Below are positions 56,950 through 64,000 of a DNA stretch of 64,000 nt, piece after piece (the stretch's first letter is position 1; each line of letters begins with the position of its first letter). Under the pieces are notes generated by a model that saw only the letters and a list, made by a program, of their open reading frames with translations, did not search any database and was not told where the DNA came from. Source of the stretch: Belliella buryatensis (lineage in GTDB: Bacteria > Bacteroidota > Bacteroidia > Cytophagales > Cyclobacteriaceae). Location of the stretch: assembly GCF_900188245.1 (NCBI RefSeq), contig NZ_FZOK01000008.1, forward strand, positions 1 through 64,000, given 5' to 3'. The position numbers and the translations under genes are program-made.

Positions 56950-58013
56950 TGATTTTTAGCCATCGCTTGGGCTTCCAGTATTGGTTTAAATGGTCCAAAC
57001 TTATGCTGCTCCTCGGTGAATTGATCAGTAAAAGGACCAAAAGGATGATCTACTGGTTTCTTACTGATATCTGGCCAGTCATTAGAAATATCTTTTGCAG
57101 GTCTAGCCATAGAATTGACATAGGCTGCTACATCCCAAGCCTGTTCATCTGTCAGCATGGGTCTTTCATAAGTTGCTCCTAGTGGCATATTGGCCTTGAC
57201 ATAGCCCGCAAATCTGGACATTCTATAAAGCCCTGCTCCATCGTTATAACTATGATCGCCCCATAATGGTGGATAGGTATATCCCAACCCATCGAATCGC
57301 AGTACGCCTTGACCATCTTCCATATGACAAGAAGCACATTGATTATCATATACACGCTTCCCAGCTACTGGATTGGCGGGTCTTTCTAAAAAAGCAACTG
57401 CATAAATACCCGCTCCCTTGGGAGTTTCTCCCTTGGGCACGTCTTTACCAAGCCATTCCATGTAGGCTACCATCGCTTGCATTTCTTTACTTTCTATTGG
57501 TAAGCCTTCTCCATTCAGACTACGCTCAAAGCAATCATTGATTCGTTTTGGGATATCCTCAGATTGACCAGATCTTGCTCTTACCTTTGGATAGGTTGAA
57601 AACACAGCTGCATAATTATTACCCAAGGGAGCTGTCCCTGCATTGAGGTGGCAGTTTTGGCAATTCATCCCGTTGGAAATCTTCATGACTTTCCCATTTG
57701 GCCCTAAATATTCAGATGTGTTGGCAATCAATTCTCTACCGTATTTGATCAAATCTGCATTGGCTTCTTGCTCTACCAATGACCACTCTGGGGACGTCCA
57801 CATTCCTTCACTACTCACCAATGCCAAGAAATCAGGTTCTTCGGCAACCGGAAGAGGAGGTGTTTTTTCCACAAAACTAATTTTTGGTAATTTTCCTCCT
57901 TCACTGACATACAGCACAGTTCCTATGACTAGCGCTGTAAATGTAGCCACTATCAGTAGCAAAGAAACCATCAAGGAAATCAGCTTAACAAAGGGTTCAA
58001 ATGATTCTTTCAT
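56946..58013 (-). CDS. TsdA-like dihaem c-type cytochrome (thiosulfate dehydrogenase/tetrathionate reductase family)
   Basis: The 355-residue protein is anchored by an N-terminal helix (about 11-36) with the rest in the periplasm. Two haem sites are present: CQNCH (118-122) and CASCH (226-230). The stretch YPKVRARSGQSEDIPKRIND followed by CFERSLNG and MQAMVAYMEWLG is the TsdA signature. Cys161 in it corresponds to the unusual cysteine haem ligand reported for TsdA. TsdA oxidises thiosulfate to tetrathionate. It is first in an operon with a porin and thioredoxin, behind a CRP-like box. Confidence 0.82.
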   Translation of the reverse strand: MKESFEPFVKLISLMVSLLLIVATFTALVIGTVLYVSEGGKLPKISFVEKTPPLPVAEEPDFLALVSSEGMWTSPEWSLVEQEANADLIKYGRELIANTSEYLGPNGKVMKISNGMNCQNCHLNAGTAPLGNNYAAVFSTYPKVRARSGQSEDIPKRINDCFERSLNGEGLPIESKEMQAMVAYMEWLGKDVPKGETPKGAGIYAVAFLERPANPVAGKRVYDNQCASCHMEDGQGVLRFDGLGYTYPPLWGDHSYNDGAGLYRMSRFAGYVKANMPLGATYERPMLTDEQAWDVAAYVNSMARPAKDISNDWPDISKKPVDHPFGPFTDQFTEEQHKFGPFKPILEAQAMAKNQ

Positions 58014-58065
58014 TTTTTTGGGGATTATTGCAAAAACAAAATTGCATTTTTCAATCCTCTCATTT

Positions 58066-58081
58066 TGTGATATTTCTCACA
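58066..58081 (-). promoter_or_regulatory. CRP-like binding site upstream of the TsdA-like operon
   Basis: TGTGA-TATTTC-TCACA is a perfect match to the CRP-family consensus TGTGA-N6-TCACA, 53 bases upstream of the cytochrome start. Confidence 0.6.
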
Positions 58082-58100
58082 ATAAATTTATCGGTTTTCA

Positions 58101-58128
58101 AATTTTATCTTCAATGTAAGATAAAATT
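58101..58128. repeat. 11-bp perfect inverted repeat between the MFS and cytochrome genes
   Basis: AATTTTATCTT-CAATGT-AAGATAAAATT lies 19 bases past the MFS stop codon. It has no T run, so it is a weak terminator at best; it may be a binding site upstream of the cytochrome operon. Confidence 0.6.
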
Positions 58129-58146
58129 AAAAGTAGACTTTTTATA

Positions 58147-59298
58147 TCAAACCTTATTTTCATTGAAAACCTCAAGCCTGATACTTGTCAAAAGTACAAT
58201 GCCCAAACCAGCCATCGCTATCAAAACAAAAGAAGCTTTCAAGCTCAATAATTCTGCGATAAAACCGATCAGTGGGGGACCAATCAAAAAACCAAAAAAC
58301 GAAATCGTAGACACCATAGCCAATGCCACTCCTGGCGAATACAGCCTTGAGCGACCAGCTACAGAATAAGAAACAGGTATCACCGATGCTACTCCAAAGC
58401 CTACCAGAAGAAATCCTAAAACTGCAACTACAGCAGTTGGAAAAATCACAGATAGTATCAACCCTAAAAAAATTAGGAATCCACTTCCCCTGAGAATTTT
58501 TAATCTACCAAAACGATTATTCAATCTATCCGATATAAACCTTCCCGCAGCCATTGCTCCCATAAAAGACACATAACCTAGGGCTACAAAACTCGCATCT
58601 ATGGCAACAACCTTCTTGAAATAAACCCCACTCCAATCAAACATACAGCCTTCAGCCAACATCCCCAAGAAGGCAATCCCCCCAATCCTTAATAGCAAAT
58701 CATCTGGTCTCCTGAGTACTAAACCGCCTCCACCTCTGGCATTTCCTTCTTTCACCAATAAGCCTTGCGCCACCACGATGATCAAAAGCACGATCAACGA
58801 AACCAAGAGGTAATGAAACTTTGGCAAAACATCATAGTAAATCATCCCAGCACCTATACCTGCTCCAGTAAAACCTGCCAAACTCCACAACCCATGAAAT
58901 GATGCCAAGATACTTCTTCCATACATATCCTCGAGGGCAAGTGCTTGGGTGTTGAGGGAGATATTCATCAGGTTTCCAATCATACCAAAAACCACAATCA
59001 CTGGAACCAAAGTCCATATAGTCGGACTAAAACCAATCAATGGCAGGAAAATCATGTAACCAAAGCCACTAATCATAATCACCAACTTACTCCCAAATCG
59101 ATGAACTAACCAACCTGCAAGAGGCAAAGCTAATAATGATCCTACAGGTAATCCGAGTAAAAGCGTGCCTAGCTGAGATTCAGATAGCTGAAACTTGCTT
59201 TGTACATCTGGTATACGAGAAGCCCAAGAAGCAAAGCACAAGCCTGCCAAAAAAAATAAACTGCCCAAAGCGGCTCTTCTCTTTTGCAATAAGGTCAT
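58147..59298 (-). CDS. Major facilitator superfamily transporter
   Basis: The roughly 383-residue inner membrane permease has about 12 hydrophobic helices. The N-terminal LFFLAGLCFASWASRIPDVQ and the loop-2 WLVHRFGSK resemble the YbjJ/fucose-permease-like group; the substrate is not predictable. I set the start at 59298 (MTLLQKRRAA); a further ATG at 59325 adds nine residues that do not look conserved. It lies within the sulfur gene region but could be unrelated. An FNR-like palindrome sits 61 bases upstream. Confidence 0.88.
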   Translation of the reverse strand: MTLLQKRRAALGSLFFLAGLCFASWASRIPDVQSKFQLSESQLGTLLLGLPVGSLLALPLAGWLVHRFGSKLVIMISGFGYMIFLPLIGFSPTIWTLVPVIVVFGMIGNLMNISLNTQALALEDMYGRSILASFHGLWSLAGFTGAGIGAGMIYYDVLPKFHYLLVSLIVLLIIVVAQGLLVKEGNARGGGGLVLRRPDDLLLRIGGIAFLGMLAEGCMFDWSGVYFKKVVAIDASFVALGYVSFMGAMAAGRFISDRLNNRFGRLKILRGSGFLIFLGLILSVIFPTAVVAVLGFLLVGFGVASVIPVSYSVAGRSRLYSPGVALAMVSTISFFGFLIGPPLIGFIAELLSLKASFVLIAMAGLGIVLLTSIRLEVFNENKV

Positions 59299-59358
59299 AG
59301 GTTTGGGGAAAATAATTAAGCGCAAGATACAGCCAAAAAATCAGCTTTATACTTTCCA

Positions 59359-59372
59359 TTGATGATTATCAA
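59359..59372. promoter_or_regulatory. FNR-like palindrome between the MFS gene and a small ORF
   Basis: TTGAT-GATT-ATCAA is an exact match to the FNR/Dnr consensus TTGAT-N4-ATCAA. It lies in the 195-base gap between the divergent MFS gene and small membrane-peptide frame. Confidence 0.5.
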
Positions 59373-59493
59373 CGGTCGGTAATTCAAACGATTGAAATTT
59401 TGATCTTTCTATTATCAAAGGCTGAAAACTTTAGATACAATAAATTATTGGTTCTTTGCCATAACATTTCATGAATCAATAAGTTAATAATCA

Positions 59494-59574
59494 ATGGAAT
59501 TTGTAATCGCCGGAAGTGTCGTATTGGCTGCTATTTTGTTGATCAGGGTGGTCATCAAAAAGGTCTTTAATTAA
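59494..59574 (+). CDS. Possible 26-residue membrane peptide
   Basis: ATG at 59494 to TAA at 59574 encodes MEFVIAGSVVLAAILLIRVV followed by IKKVFN: one hydrophobic helix with a basic C-terminal end, as in small inner-membrane regulatory or cytochrome-oxidase-type peptides. Its terminator (59630-59662) follows after 55 bases, and an FNR-like box lies 120 bases upstream. It is too short for certainty; conservation in relatives would decide. Confidence 0.35.
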   Translation: MEFVIAGSVVLAAILLIRVVIKKVFN

Positions 59575-59629
59575 ACCTCAGATATGCATTAGAATATTAT
59601 CAAGAACCCTAATGTATAACCAGAATTAA

Positions 59630-59662
59630 AAAAGCCACCCTGAATATTTCAGAGTGGCTTTT
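59630..59662 (-). terminator. Terminator of the YeeE/YedE genes (both directions)
   Basis: AAAAGCCACCCTGAA and TTCAGAGTGGCTTTT pair over 15 positions with one mismatch around a 3-base loop, 20 bases past the YeeE/YedE stop codon. The A and T runs allow use by the small plus-strand frame too. Confidence 0.8.
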
Positions 59663-59682
59663 GCCATACAGTCAAAATACAA

Positions 59683-60165
59683 TTAGTTTGGAAGCTTATC
59701 AGAAAATCTTCCGTATACCCAAGTACCCGCTATAGCACTCACCAAAGTTACAAGGATAACAGTAAACCCGCTACCAATCTGAGCGAATAATGGCCCTGGA
59801 CAAGCACCAGTCAATGCCCAACCCAATCCGAAGATGAATCCACCAATGATCTGACCTTTTCTAAATTCTTTTTTAGGAATATTTACAGTCTCACCCTTCA
59901 TCGTTTTGATGTTGAATTTTTTGATCAAAAAGATGGATAAGGCTCCAACTGCAATCGCAGACCCAATCACACCATACATAAAGAATGATTGCAATCTGAA
60001 CATCTCTTGAATTCTAAACCAAGAAACAATTTCAGCTTTGACGAATACAGTTCCGAATAAGATACCAATGATCAGGTATTTCAACAATCCGTCTTTACTT
60101 TCCTGCATATTAGGTGCTTCGCACTCTACAGGCTGTATATTTTTCACTTTTTCTTCTACTTTCAT
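59683..60165 (-). CDS. YeeE/YedE-family sulfur transporter, second half
   Basis: The 160-residue membrane protein has about four helices and the conserved cysteine motif TGACPGPLFAQIG (about 115-127). In the known TsuA/YeeE transporters such central cysteines pass thiosulfate through the membrane. It is a half-size protein; its partner is encoded 13 bases upstream and together they equal one full-length transporter. An N-terminal soluble leader of about 28 residues with VECEAP has an extra cysteine. It imports sulfur compounds for assimilation or detoxification. Confidence 0.88.
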   Translation of the reverse strand: MKVEEKVKNIQPVECEAPNMQESKDGLLKYLIIGILFGTVFVKAEIVSWFRIQEMFRLQSFFMYGVIGSAIAVGALSIFLIKKFNIKTMKGETVNIPKKEFRKGQIIGGFIFGLGWALTGACPGPLFAQIGSGFTVILVTLVSAIAGTWVYGRFSDKLPN

Positions 60166-60178
60166 CTTCTTTCAATTA

Positions 60179-60760
60179 TTAAAATCCAACCATTTTCATC
60201 AATGGCCCTAACAATACATGTGTCATCAAGAAGCCACCCACCATAAAGAAGATCGTAGCCACTACGGATGGCCATTGTAAGGAAGAAATCCCCATGATGG
60301 CATGACCTGATGTACATCCTCCTGCATATCTGGTCCCGAAACCTACCAAAAAACCTCCAATCACAAAGAAAAGCAGTCCTTTACCCGTGAATAGGTTTTC
60401 CCAATTGAAAATTTCAGCTGGTAGCAACTTGCTGTAATCCGTAATACCCAAAGCAGCCAAATCCTGTTGTGTAGATTCTGCGACTACGATGGTATCTGGA
60501 TTAGAAATGAAAGTTGTCGCGAAGAAACCACCCAAAAGCACTCCAACCACAAATACAATGTTCCACATTTCCTTTCTCCAATTGTAAGTAAAGAATGGGA
60601 TATTTGCGGGCACACACATGGCACACACGTGTCTTAGAGAAGACGAAATCCCAAAAGATTTATTACCTACTAGCAATAGGATCGGCACTGTCAGCCCGAT
60701 CAGTGGACCTGCCACATACCAAGGCCAAGGCTGGGTAATCCATTCAATAAATTGTTCCAT
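60179..60760 (-). CDS. YeeE/YedE-family sulfur transporter, first half
   Basis: The 193-residue membrane protein has about five helices and the motif [15 protein letters not shown] (about 147-161), the other half of the cysteine pathway of TsuA/YeeE proteins. Another Cys pair lies near [14 protein letters not shown]. With the following gene it makes a split transporter. A GTGA-type direct repeat (60791-60806) lies 30 bases upstream and resembles half-sites of the CRP-like boxes found elsewhere in this island. Confidence 0.88.
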   Translation of the reverse strand: MEQFIEWITQPWPWYVAGPLIGLTVPILLLVGNKSFGISSSLRHVCAMCVPANIPFFTYNWRKEMWNIVFVVGVLLGGFFATTFISNPDTIVVAESTQQDLAALGITDYSKLLPAEIFNWENLFTGKGLLFFVIGGFLVGFGTRYAGGCTSGHAIMGISSLQWPSVVATIFFMVGGFLMTHVLLGPLMKMVGF

Positions 60761-60790
60761 TTTACTTTATTAATTTTAGTTGTTTGTTTT

Positions 60791-60806
60791 TCACTTTTTA
60801 TCACTT
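60791..60806 (-). promoter_or_regulatory. GTGA half-site repeat upstream of the YeeE/YedE pair
   Basis: The minus strand reads AAGTGATAAAAAGTGA, two direct GTGA half-sites 10 bases apart. It resembles, but does not complete, the GTGA-N6-TCAC palindrome seen at 62266-62283. Confidence 0.3.
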
Positions 60807-60851
60807 GGACTTGTTTGTCATCCTTCATCTGTGCATCCTTCATCCTTCATA

Positions 60852-62240
60852 TCAAAACTTATAATCTACGATGAAGTTCAAGTTCCACATATCTACTCGA
60901 TTAATACGCAAGTTATCTGTCAGTCCATTCCTATTTTGAGCAGTTTTATTCACAGCTAGAAATTGAAAGTTCAATCCCTCAAAATAATCCCTAAACCTAT
61001 ATTCCAGCATGCCTGTAAAGTGGTAGTAAGAAGGAATTCCGTATTTATTGGTTGTAAAGGAAGTCATACCACTATGATTGACCAACCCTGCTCCAAACTG
61101 CGCAAATAACCCATCAACTGAAGTTACCAAATCATACTTCAAGACATAAGCACTCATATCACCCGCCCCTTCGTACCTTTCTCTTGGCATGCTTGCAAAG
61201 AGTTGTTCTCTGCCCCATTCTCTAGGAAACAGAAACCTCCCTTTATCATTGATTACAAGGTAATTAAATGAAAGGTTGTGATTTCCTCTAAACACACCAA
61301 GTTTAGCACCAATTCCTGAAGCCTTTTCACCGGGGAGTATATAAGTCAATTGGTTATTAGGATTTCCACCATCATTGAGGGCGAATTGATGAAATCCCTG
61401 CAAACCTAGATGTACTCTTGTGCTTTTGGGAAGGTTGATGGTATACTCTACCTGTCCAAAGCTCATGTTGAATACATTCTCTGCTGTATAGTTCCAAAAC
61501 TGAGTTGTCAAACCCTTATCATGGTACTGTAATCCGACTAATCCAATTCCTTTTGAACGGATATTTCCTTTGTAATTAGAAGGCTCTCCGAATGGGTTTC
61601 TCCCGAAACTATATACTCCGAAAGAATCATCTATCCTATACCAATCTACCGTGCCCCTGATTGTGACTTGATTGATCCACATCGCTGTGGTTTTTACTTT
61701 CAACCCTGAATAGGTAACAGATAGCCCCTGAAATACATTCGGGCGCATTCTATTATCTTGATCGTTGAGCAGAGGGGTAATAATTTTTTGTCTTCCAAGC
61801 ACAAACTTGATCCTATCTTTTCTATATGCCAGATACAGTTCCTCTAATCTATCCAACTTATTGGTATTGGAAACATCATTCATATCATAGAGTAGGATCT
61901 CGTATCGATTACCTCCGCCAGTCACAGGATCTGCAATCCGAATATTATTTTCAAATACCTGGTAAGTAAAGAACCCATTGAATCGAAACTGCAAGCCATT
62001 CCACTCTGGACTAGTATAACCAATTCCCGCACCTGCTGCCAAGGTGGCATAATCTATGACATCTCCAGCATTCACTGTAGACATCATATAAGATCTGAAA
62101 TGGAAATCAAATTTGCCACTTTTCAAATCTTCCTTTAGAGAAGGCTTTCTTACTTTCAAAGTATCTTGGTCATCATTACCAAAAGCAAATGACGAAAGTG
62201 AAATCAGAAATGAAGCCAACAAAACTCGGATCATATTCAA
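60852..62240 (-). CDS. Outer membrane beta-barrel porin-like protein (paralogue B)
   Basis: The 462-residue protein has a signal peptide (VLLASFLISLSSFAFG) and barrel-like strands ending in FIVDYKF. It is paralogous to the protein at 55579-56949 (shared TGGxNRYE and PREWGR-PRER motifs). Met3 is an alternative start. It lies between the YeeE/YedE pair and the persulfide dioxygenase gene, with its own CRP-like box 26 bases upstream. Having one such protein in each arm of the island suggests a channel for a sulfur substrate; not proven by sequence. Confidence 0.8.
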   Translation of the reverse strand: MNMIRVLLASFLISLSSFAFGNDDQDTLKVRKPSLKEDLKSGKFDFHFRSYMMSTVNAGDVIDYATLAAGAGIGYTSPEWNGLQFRFNGFFTYQVFENNIRIADPVTGGGNRYEILLYDMNDVSNTNKLDRLEELYLAYRKDRIKFVLGRQKIITPLLNDQDNRMRPNVFQGLSVTYSGLKVKTTAMWINQVTIRGTVDWYRIDDSFGVYSFGRNPFGEPSNYKGNIRSKGIGLVGLQYHDKGLTTQFWNYTAENVFNMSFGQVEYTINLPKSTRVHLGLQGFHQFALNDGGNPNNQLTYILPGEKASGIGAKLGVFRGNHNLSFNYLVINDKGRFLFPREWGREQLFASMPRERYEGAGDMSAYVLKYDLVTSVDGLFAQFGAGLVNHSGMTSFTTNKYGIPSYYHFTGMLEYRFRDYFEGLNFQFLAVNKTAQNRNGLTDNLRINRVDMWNLNFIVDYKF

Positions 62241-62265
62241 AATTGCCTAATTCTACCGTGAGAAA

Positions 62266-62283
62266 AAGTGACAAAAATCACTT
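62266..62283 (-). promoter_or_regulatory. CRP-like palindrome upstream of porin paralogue B
   Basis: AAGTGA-CAAAAA-TCACTT has 6-bp perfect arms and contains GTGA-N6-TCAC with the same spacing as the site in front of the TsdA-like gene. It ends 26 bases from the start codon. Confidence 0.6.
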
Positions 62284-62304
62284 AATCCCTTTTATAAATT
62301 GAAA

Positions 62305-62328
62305 ATGGCAAAGCCGAAGCTTTGCCAT
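62305..62328 (-). terminator. Terminator of the persulfide dioxygenase-rhodanese gene
   Basis: ATGGCAAAGC-CGAA-GCTTTGCCAT is a 10-bp perfect stem with tetraloop. On the minus strand it is followed by a T-rich run (TTTTCAATTT), and lies 30 bases past the stop codon. Confidence 0.85.
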
Positions 62329-62358
62329 CCTATTTAAATCAAGGTGTAATTCGATGAA

Positions 62359-63780
62359 CTACAACAAGGTAGAAGGACAAACGTAATCACTTACCTCAAA
62401 CTTCTCTGATTCTTTGATGGCTTTGAAGCCCCCATTGATATCAATTAGATTATCAAATCCTCTCGCTTTGAGGATGGAGATAAAGACCATTGATCTATAA
62501 CCTCCAGCGCAATGAACGTAGTAAGTCTTATCCTTATCCACCTGAAGCATGCTTTCGTTGATGTAATCCAAAGGTGCATTTTCAGCATTTAATACATGTT
62601 CACTTAAGAACTCACTGTTTTTTCTAACATCGAGGATATTTACGTGACCTTCTTTGGTTTCGATTGCAGCTACTTCTTCTGGAGTCAAAGATGTGATGGT
62701 ATCTACTTCTCTGCCGTCTTTTTTCCAAGACTCAAAACCTCCTTCAAGGAATCCAATCGCATAATCATAGCCTACTCTGGCTAATCTAGTGATGACCTCT
62801 TCTTCCTTGCCTTCATCAGCAATCACTAAAATCTCTTGTTTCAAATCTGGAATCATAGCTCCTACCCATACTGCAAAGCTTCCTTCTATGCCAATATTGA
62901 TGGAATTAGGGATAAAACCTTTTGCGAAAACTTGTGCATCCCTAGTATCCAAAAGTACGGCACCAGTTTCATTAGCAGCTGCTTCAAATGCAGCTGGTGA
63001 AAGTGGTCTTACACCTCTTTCCAAAACATCATCTATGCTATCATACCCTTCGATATTCATCATTACGTTTTGAGGGAAATATGCTGGAGGAGGAGTCAAA
63101 CCTGTTGTCACTTCTTTGATAAACTCTTCTTTAGTCATCTCTTGAAGTGCATAATTCGTTTTCTTTTGATTCCCTAAAGTGTCAGAAGTTTCTTTGCTCA
63201 TGTTTTTTCCACAAGCTGAGCCTGCACCGTGAGCAGGATAGACGATCAAGTCATCAGACAAAGGCATGATTTTATTTCTCAATGACTCGTACAAATGCCC
63301 TGCAAGCTTGTCTTGTGTCAAGTCTGCAATCACTTTCTGAGCCAAATCTGGTCTCCCAACATCTCCAATGAATAAAGTATCACCAGTGAAAATTGCCTCT
63401 TCTTTTCCATCTTCATTGAAAAGCAAATAGCAAGAACTCTCCATCGTGTGGCCTGGGGTGTGGATCAATTTGATTTTCAATCTACCCACTTCAAATTCCT
63501 GTCCATCTTCAGCAATAATCGCATCAAACCCTAACTTCATCCCAGTAGGGCCATATACGATATCTGCTCCAGTCTTAGCCGCTAAATCCTTATGACCAGA
63601 CACAAAGTCTGCGTGGAAGTGTGTTTCAAATACATACTTGATTTTTGCATTATTTTTTTCTGCTTGATCGATGTAAGGCTGTACTTCTCTCAATGGATCA
63701 ATGATTGCTGCTTCACCATTGGATTCAATGTAATATGCTCCTTGAGCAAGACATCCTGTATAGATTTGTTCGATTTTCAT
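62359..63780 (-). CDS. Persulfide dioxygenase-rhodanese fusion (MBL fold plus two rhodanese domains)
   Basis: It oxidises glutathione or other persulfides to sulfite and transfers sulfane sulfur. The MBL domain (about 1-230) carries THFHADFVSGH (His54, His56, Asp58), HTPGHTMES and FTGDTLFIGDVGRPDL, as in ETHE1. The first rhodanese domain (about 270-355) lacks the catalytic cysteine (VIADEGKEEE). The second (about 370-465) keeps it: Cys424 in VHCAGGYRS. The 473-residue length matches such fusions. A thioredoxin gene lies upstream. It likely protects against sulfide and feeds the sulfur pathway. Confidence 0.93.
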   Translation of the reverse strand: MKIEQIYTGCLAQGAYYIESNGEAAIIDPLREVQPYIDQAEKNNAKIKYVFETHFHADFVSGHKDLAAKTGADIVYGPTGMKLGFDAIIAEDGQEFEVGRLKIKLIHTPGHTMESSCYLLFNEDGKEEAIFTGDTLFIGDVGRPDLAQKVIADLTQDKLAGHLYESLRNKIMPLSDDLIVYPAHGAGSACGKNMSKETSDTLGNQKKTNYALQEMTKEEFIKEVTTGLTPPPAYFPQNVMMNIEGYDSIDDVLERGVRPLSPAAFEAAANETGAVLLDTRDAQVFAKGFIPNSINIGIEGSFAVWVGAMIPDLKQEILVIADEGKEEEVITRLARVGYDYAIGFLEGGFESWKKDGREVDTITSLTPEEVAAIETKEGHVNILDVRKNSEFLSEHVLNAENAPLDYINESMLQVDKDKTYYVHCAGGYRSMVFISILKARGFDNLIDINGGFKAIKESEKFEVSDYVCPSTLL

Positions 63781-63817
63781 ATTTATCTAAATTATATTCT
63801 GAGTTTAAATGATATTA

Positions 63818-63825
63818 CAAATGTA
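63818..63825 (-). promoter_or_regulatory. -7 promoter element of the persulfide dioxygenase gene
   Basis: TACATTTG on the minus strand fits TAnnTTTG and lies 37 bases upstream of the start. It is centred in a TTACA-AA-TGTAA palindrome. No clear -33 is present, as would suit an activator-dependent promoter. Confidence 0.5.
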
Positions 63826-63847
63826 AATTCTTTGACTAAACTGATTG

Positions 63848-63861
63848 ATGACTTTTGTCAC
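63848..63861 (-). promoter_or_regulatory. CRP-like site upstream of the persulfide dioxygenase gene
   Basis: GTGA-CAAAAG-TCAT on the minus strand differs at two of 14 positions from the box at 62266-62283 (core GTGACAAAAATCAC). It lies 22 bases upstream of the -7 element, in the class II activator position. Confidence 0.5.
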
Positions 63862-63863
63862 AA

Positions 63864-64000
63864 TTAGACAGTTTGAGAAAGATTTTGATTGATGACATTT
63901 ACAAGTTGATGCGTAGGCACCACACCTGATTGTCTCCACAGTATCTTTCCTTTTTGAAATAAGATCAATGTCGGAACTCCTCTTACCTGAAAGTTGCTCG
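63864..64000 (-). CDS. Thioredoxin-family protein, C-terminal part only
   Basis: The last 45 codons of a gene entering from the right edge read NFQVRGVPTLILFQKGK, then ILWRQSGVVPTHQL, and end at TAA (63864-63866). The RGVPT cis-proline loop and following FQKGK strand are the thioredoxin signature. The active site CxxC is outside the window. It lies 83 bases before the persulfide dioxygenase gene on the same strand, so it is a likely partner in sulfane-sulfur reduction. Confidence 0.85.
   Translation of the reverse strand, partial: SNFQVRGVPTLILFQKGKILWRQSGVVPTHQLVNVINQNLSQTV

Noticed and set aside
60807-60850. CATCCTTCAT repeats upstream of the YeeE/YedE pair
   Set aside because: Short imperfect repeats in a low-complexity stretch, without symmetry or a matching copy elsewhere.

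Overview
The window is typical of a Bacteroidota genome, most likely Cytophagales (Cyclobacteriaceae/Algoriphagus-like; this is inference from gene content, no search was run). The signs are promoters of the Bacteroidota TTTG-N19-21-TAnnTTTG type, two SusC/SusD loci, a secreted protease with a type IX secretion sorting domain, low G+C coding sequence and many lipoproteins.

Layout. 1-2.9 kb: 5' end of a 16S rRNA gene with its promoter and leader, then purA and a Fur-family/STAS pair. 3-9 kb: the (p)ppGpp synthetase/hydrolase, tRNA-Leu(TAG), trigger factor, clpP and clpX. 9-10.6 kb: lpxB and a QueD/PTPS enzyme. 10.7-20.3 kb: a SusC-SusD-lipoprotein operon followed by a large S8 protease and a small secreted protein. 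20.8-23.4 kb: queE with a TPR/PD40/OmpA (PorE-like) protein. 23.5-28 kb: an acetyltransferase, ogt, a cleavable XRE-S24 (LexA/CI-like) regulator divergent from dinB, and a DUF4143 ATPase preceded by three 32-bp repeats. 28.1-31.9 kb: an ABC transporter/GntR operon with its palindromic operator, and a CDP-alcohol phosphotransferase. 32-37 kb: a second SusC-SusD-lipoprotein operon. 37.5-41.6 kb: MscS and a short dnaE2/imuC-type polymerase. 41.6-42.2 kb: a decayed ParE-type toxin-antitoxin pair not visible as intact reading frames. 42.4-50.3 kb: Uma2, amidohydrolase, unknown lipoprotein, Rossmann protein, globin, phosphodiesterase and M3 peptidase. 50.4-55.3 kb: four two-component proteins. 55.3 kb to the end: a sulfur-handling island (thioredoxins, porin pair, TsdA-like dihaem cytochrome, split YeeE/YedE transporter, persulfide dioxygenase-rhodanese).

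Two signals stand out. First, the mutagenesis genes dinB and dnaE2 lie about 13 kb apart but share a 33-bp upstream element (29 of 33 identical), next to a LexA-like regulator that could control both. Second, the sulfur island carries GTGA-N6-TCAC (CRP-like) or close variants in front of three of its transcription units and an FNR-like TTGAT-N4-ATCAA box in a fourth intergenic region. This suggests one CRP/FNR-family regulon linking thiosulfate oxidation, sulfur import and persulfide removal.
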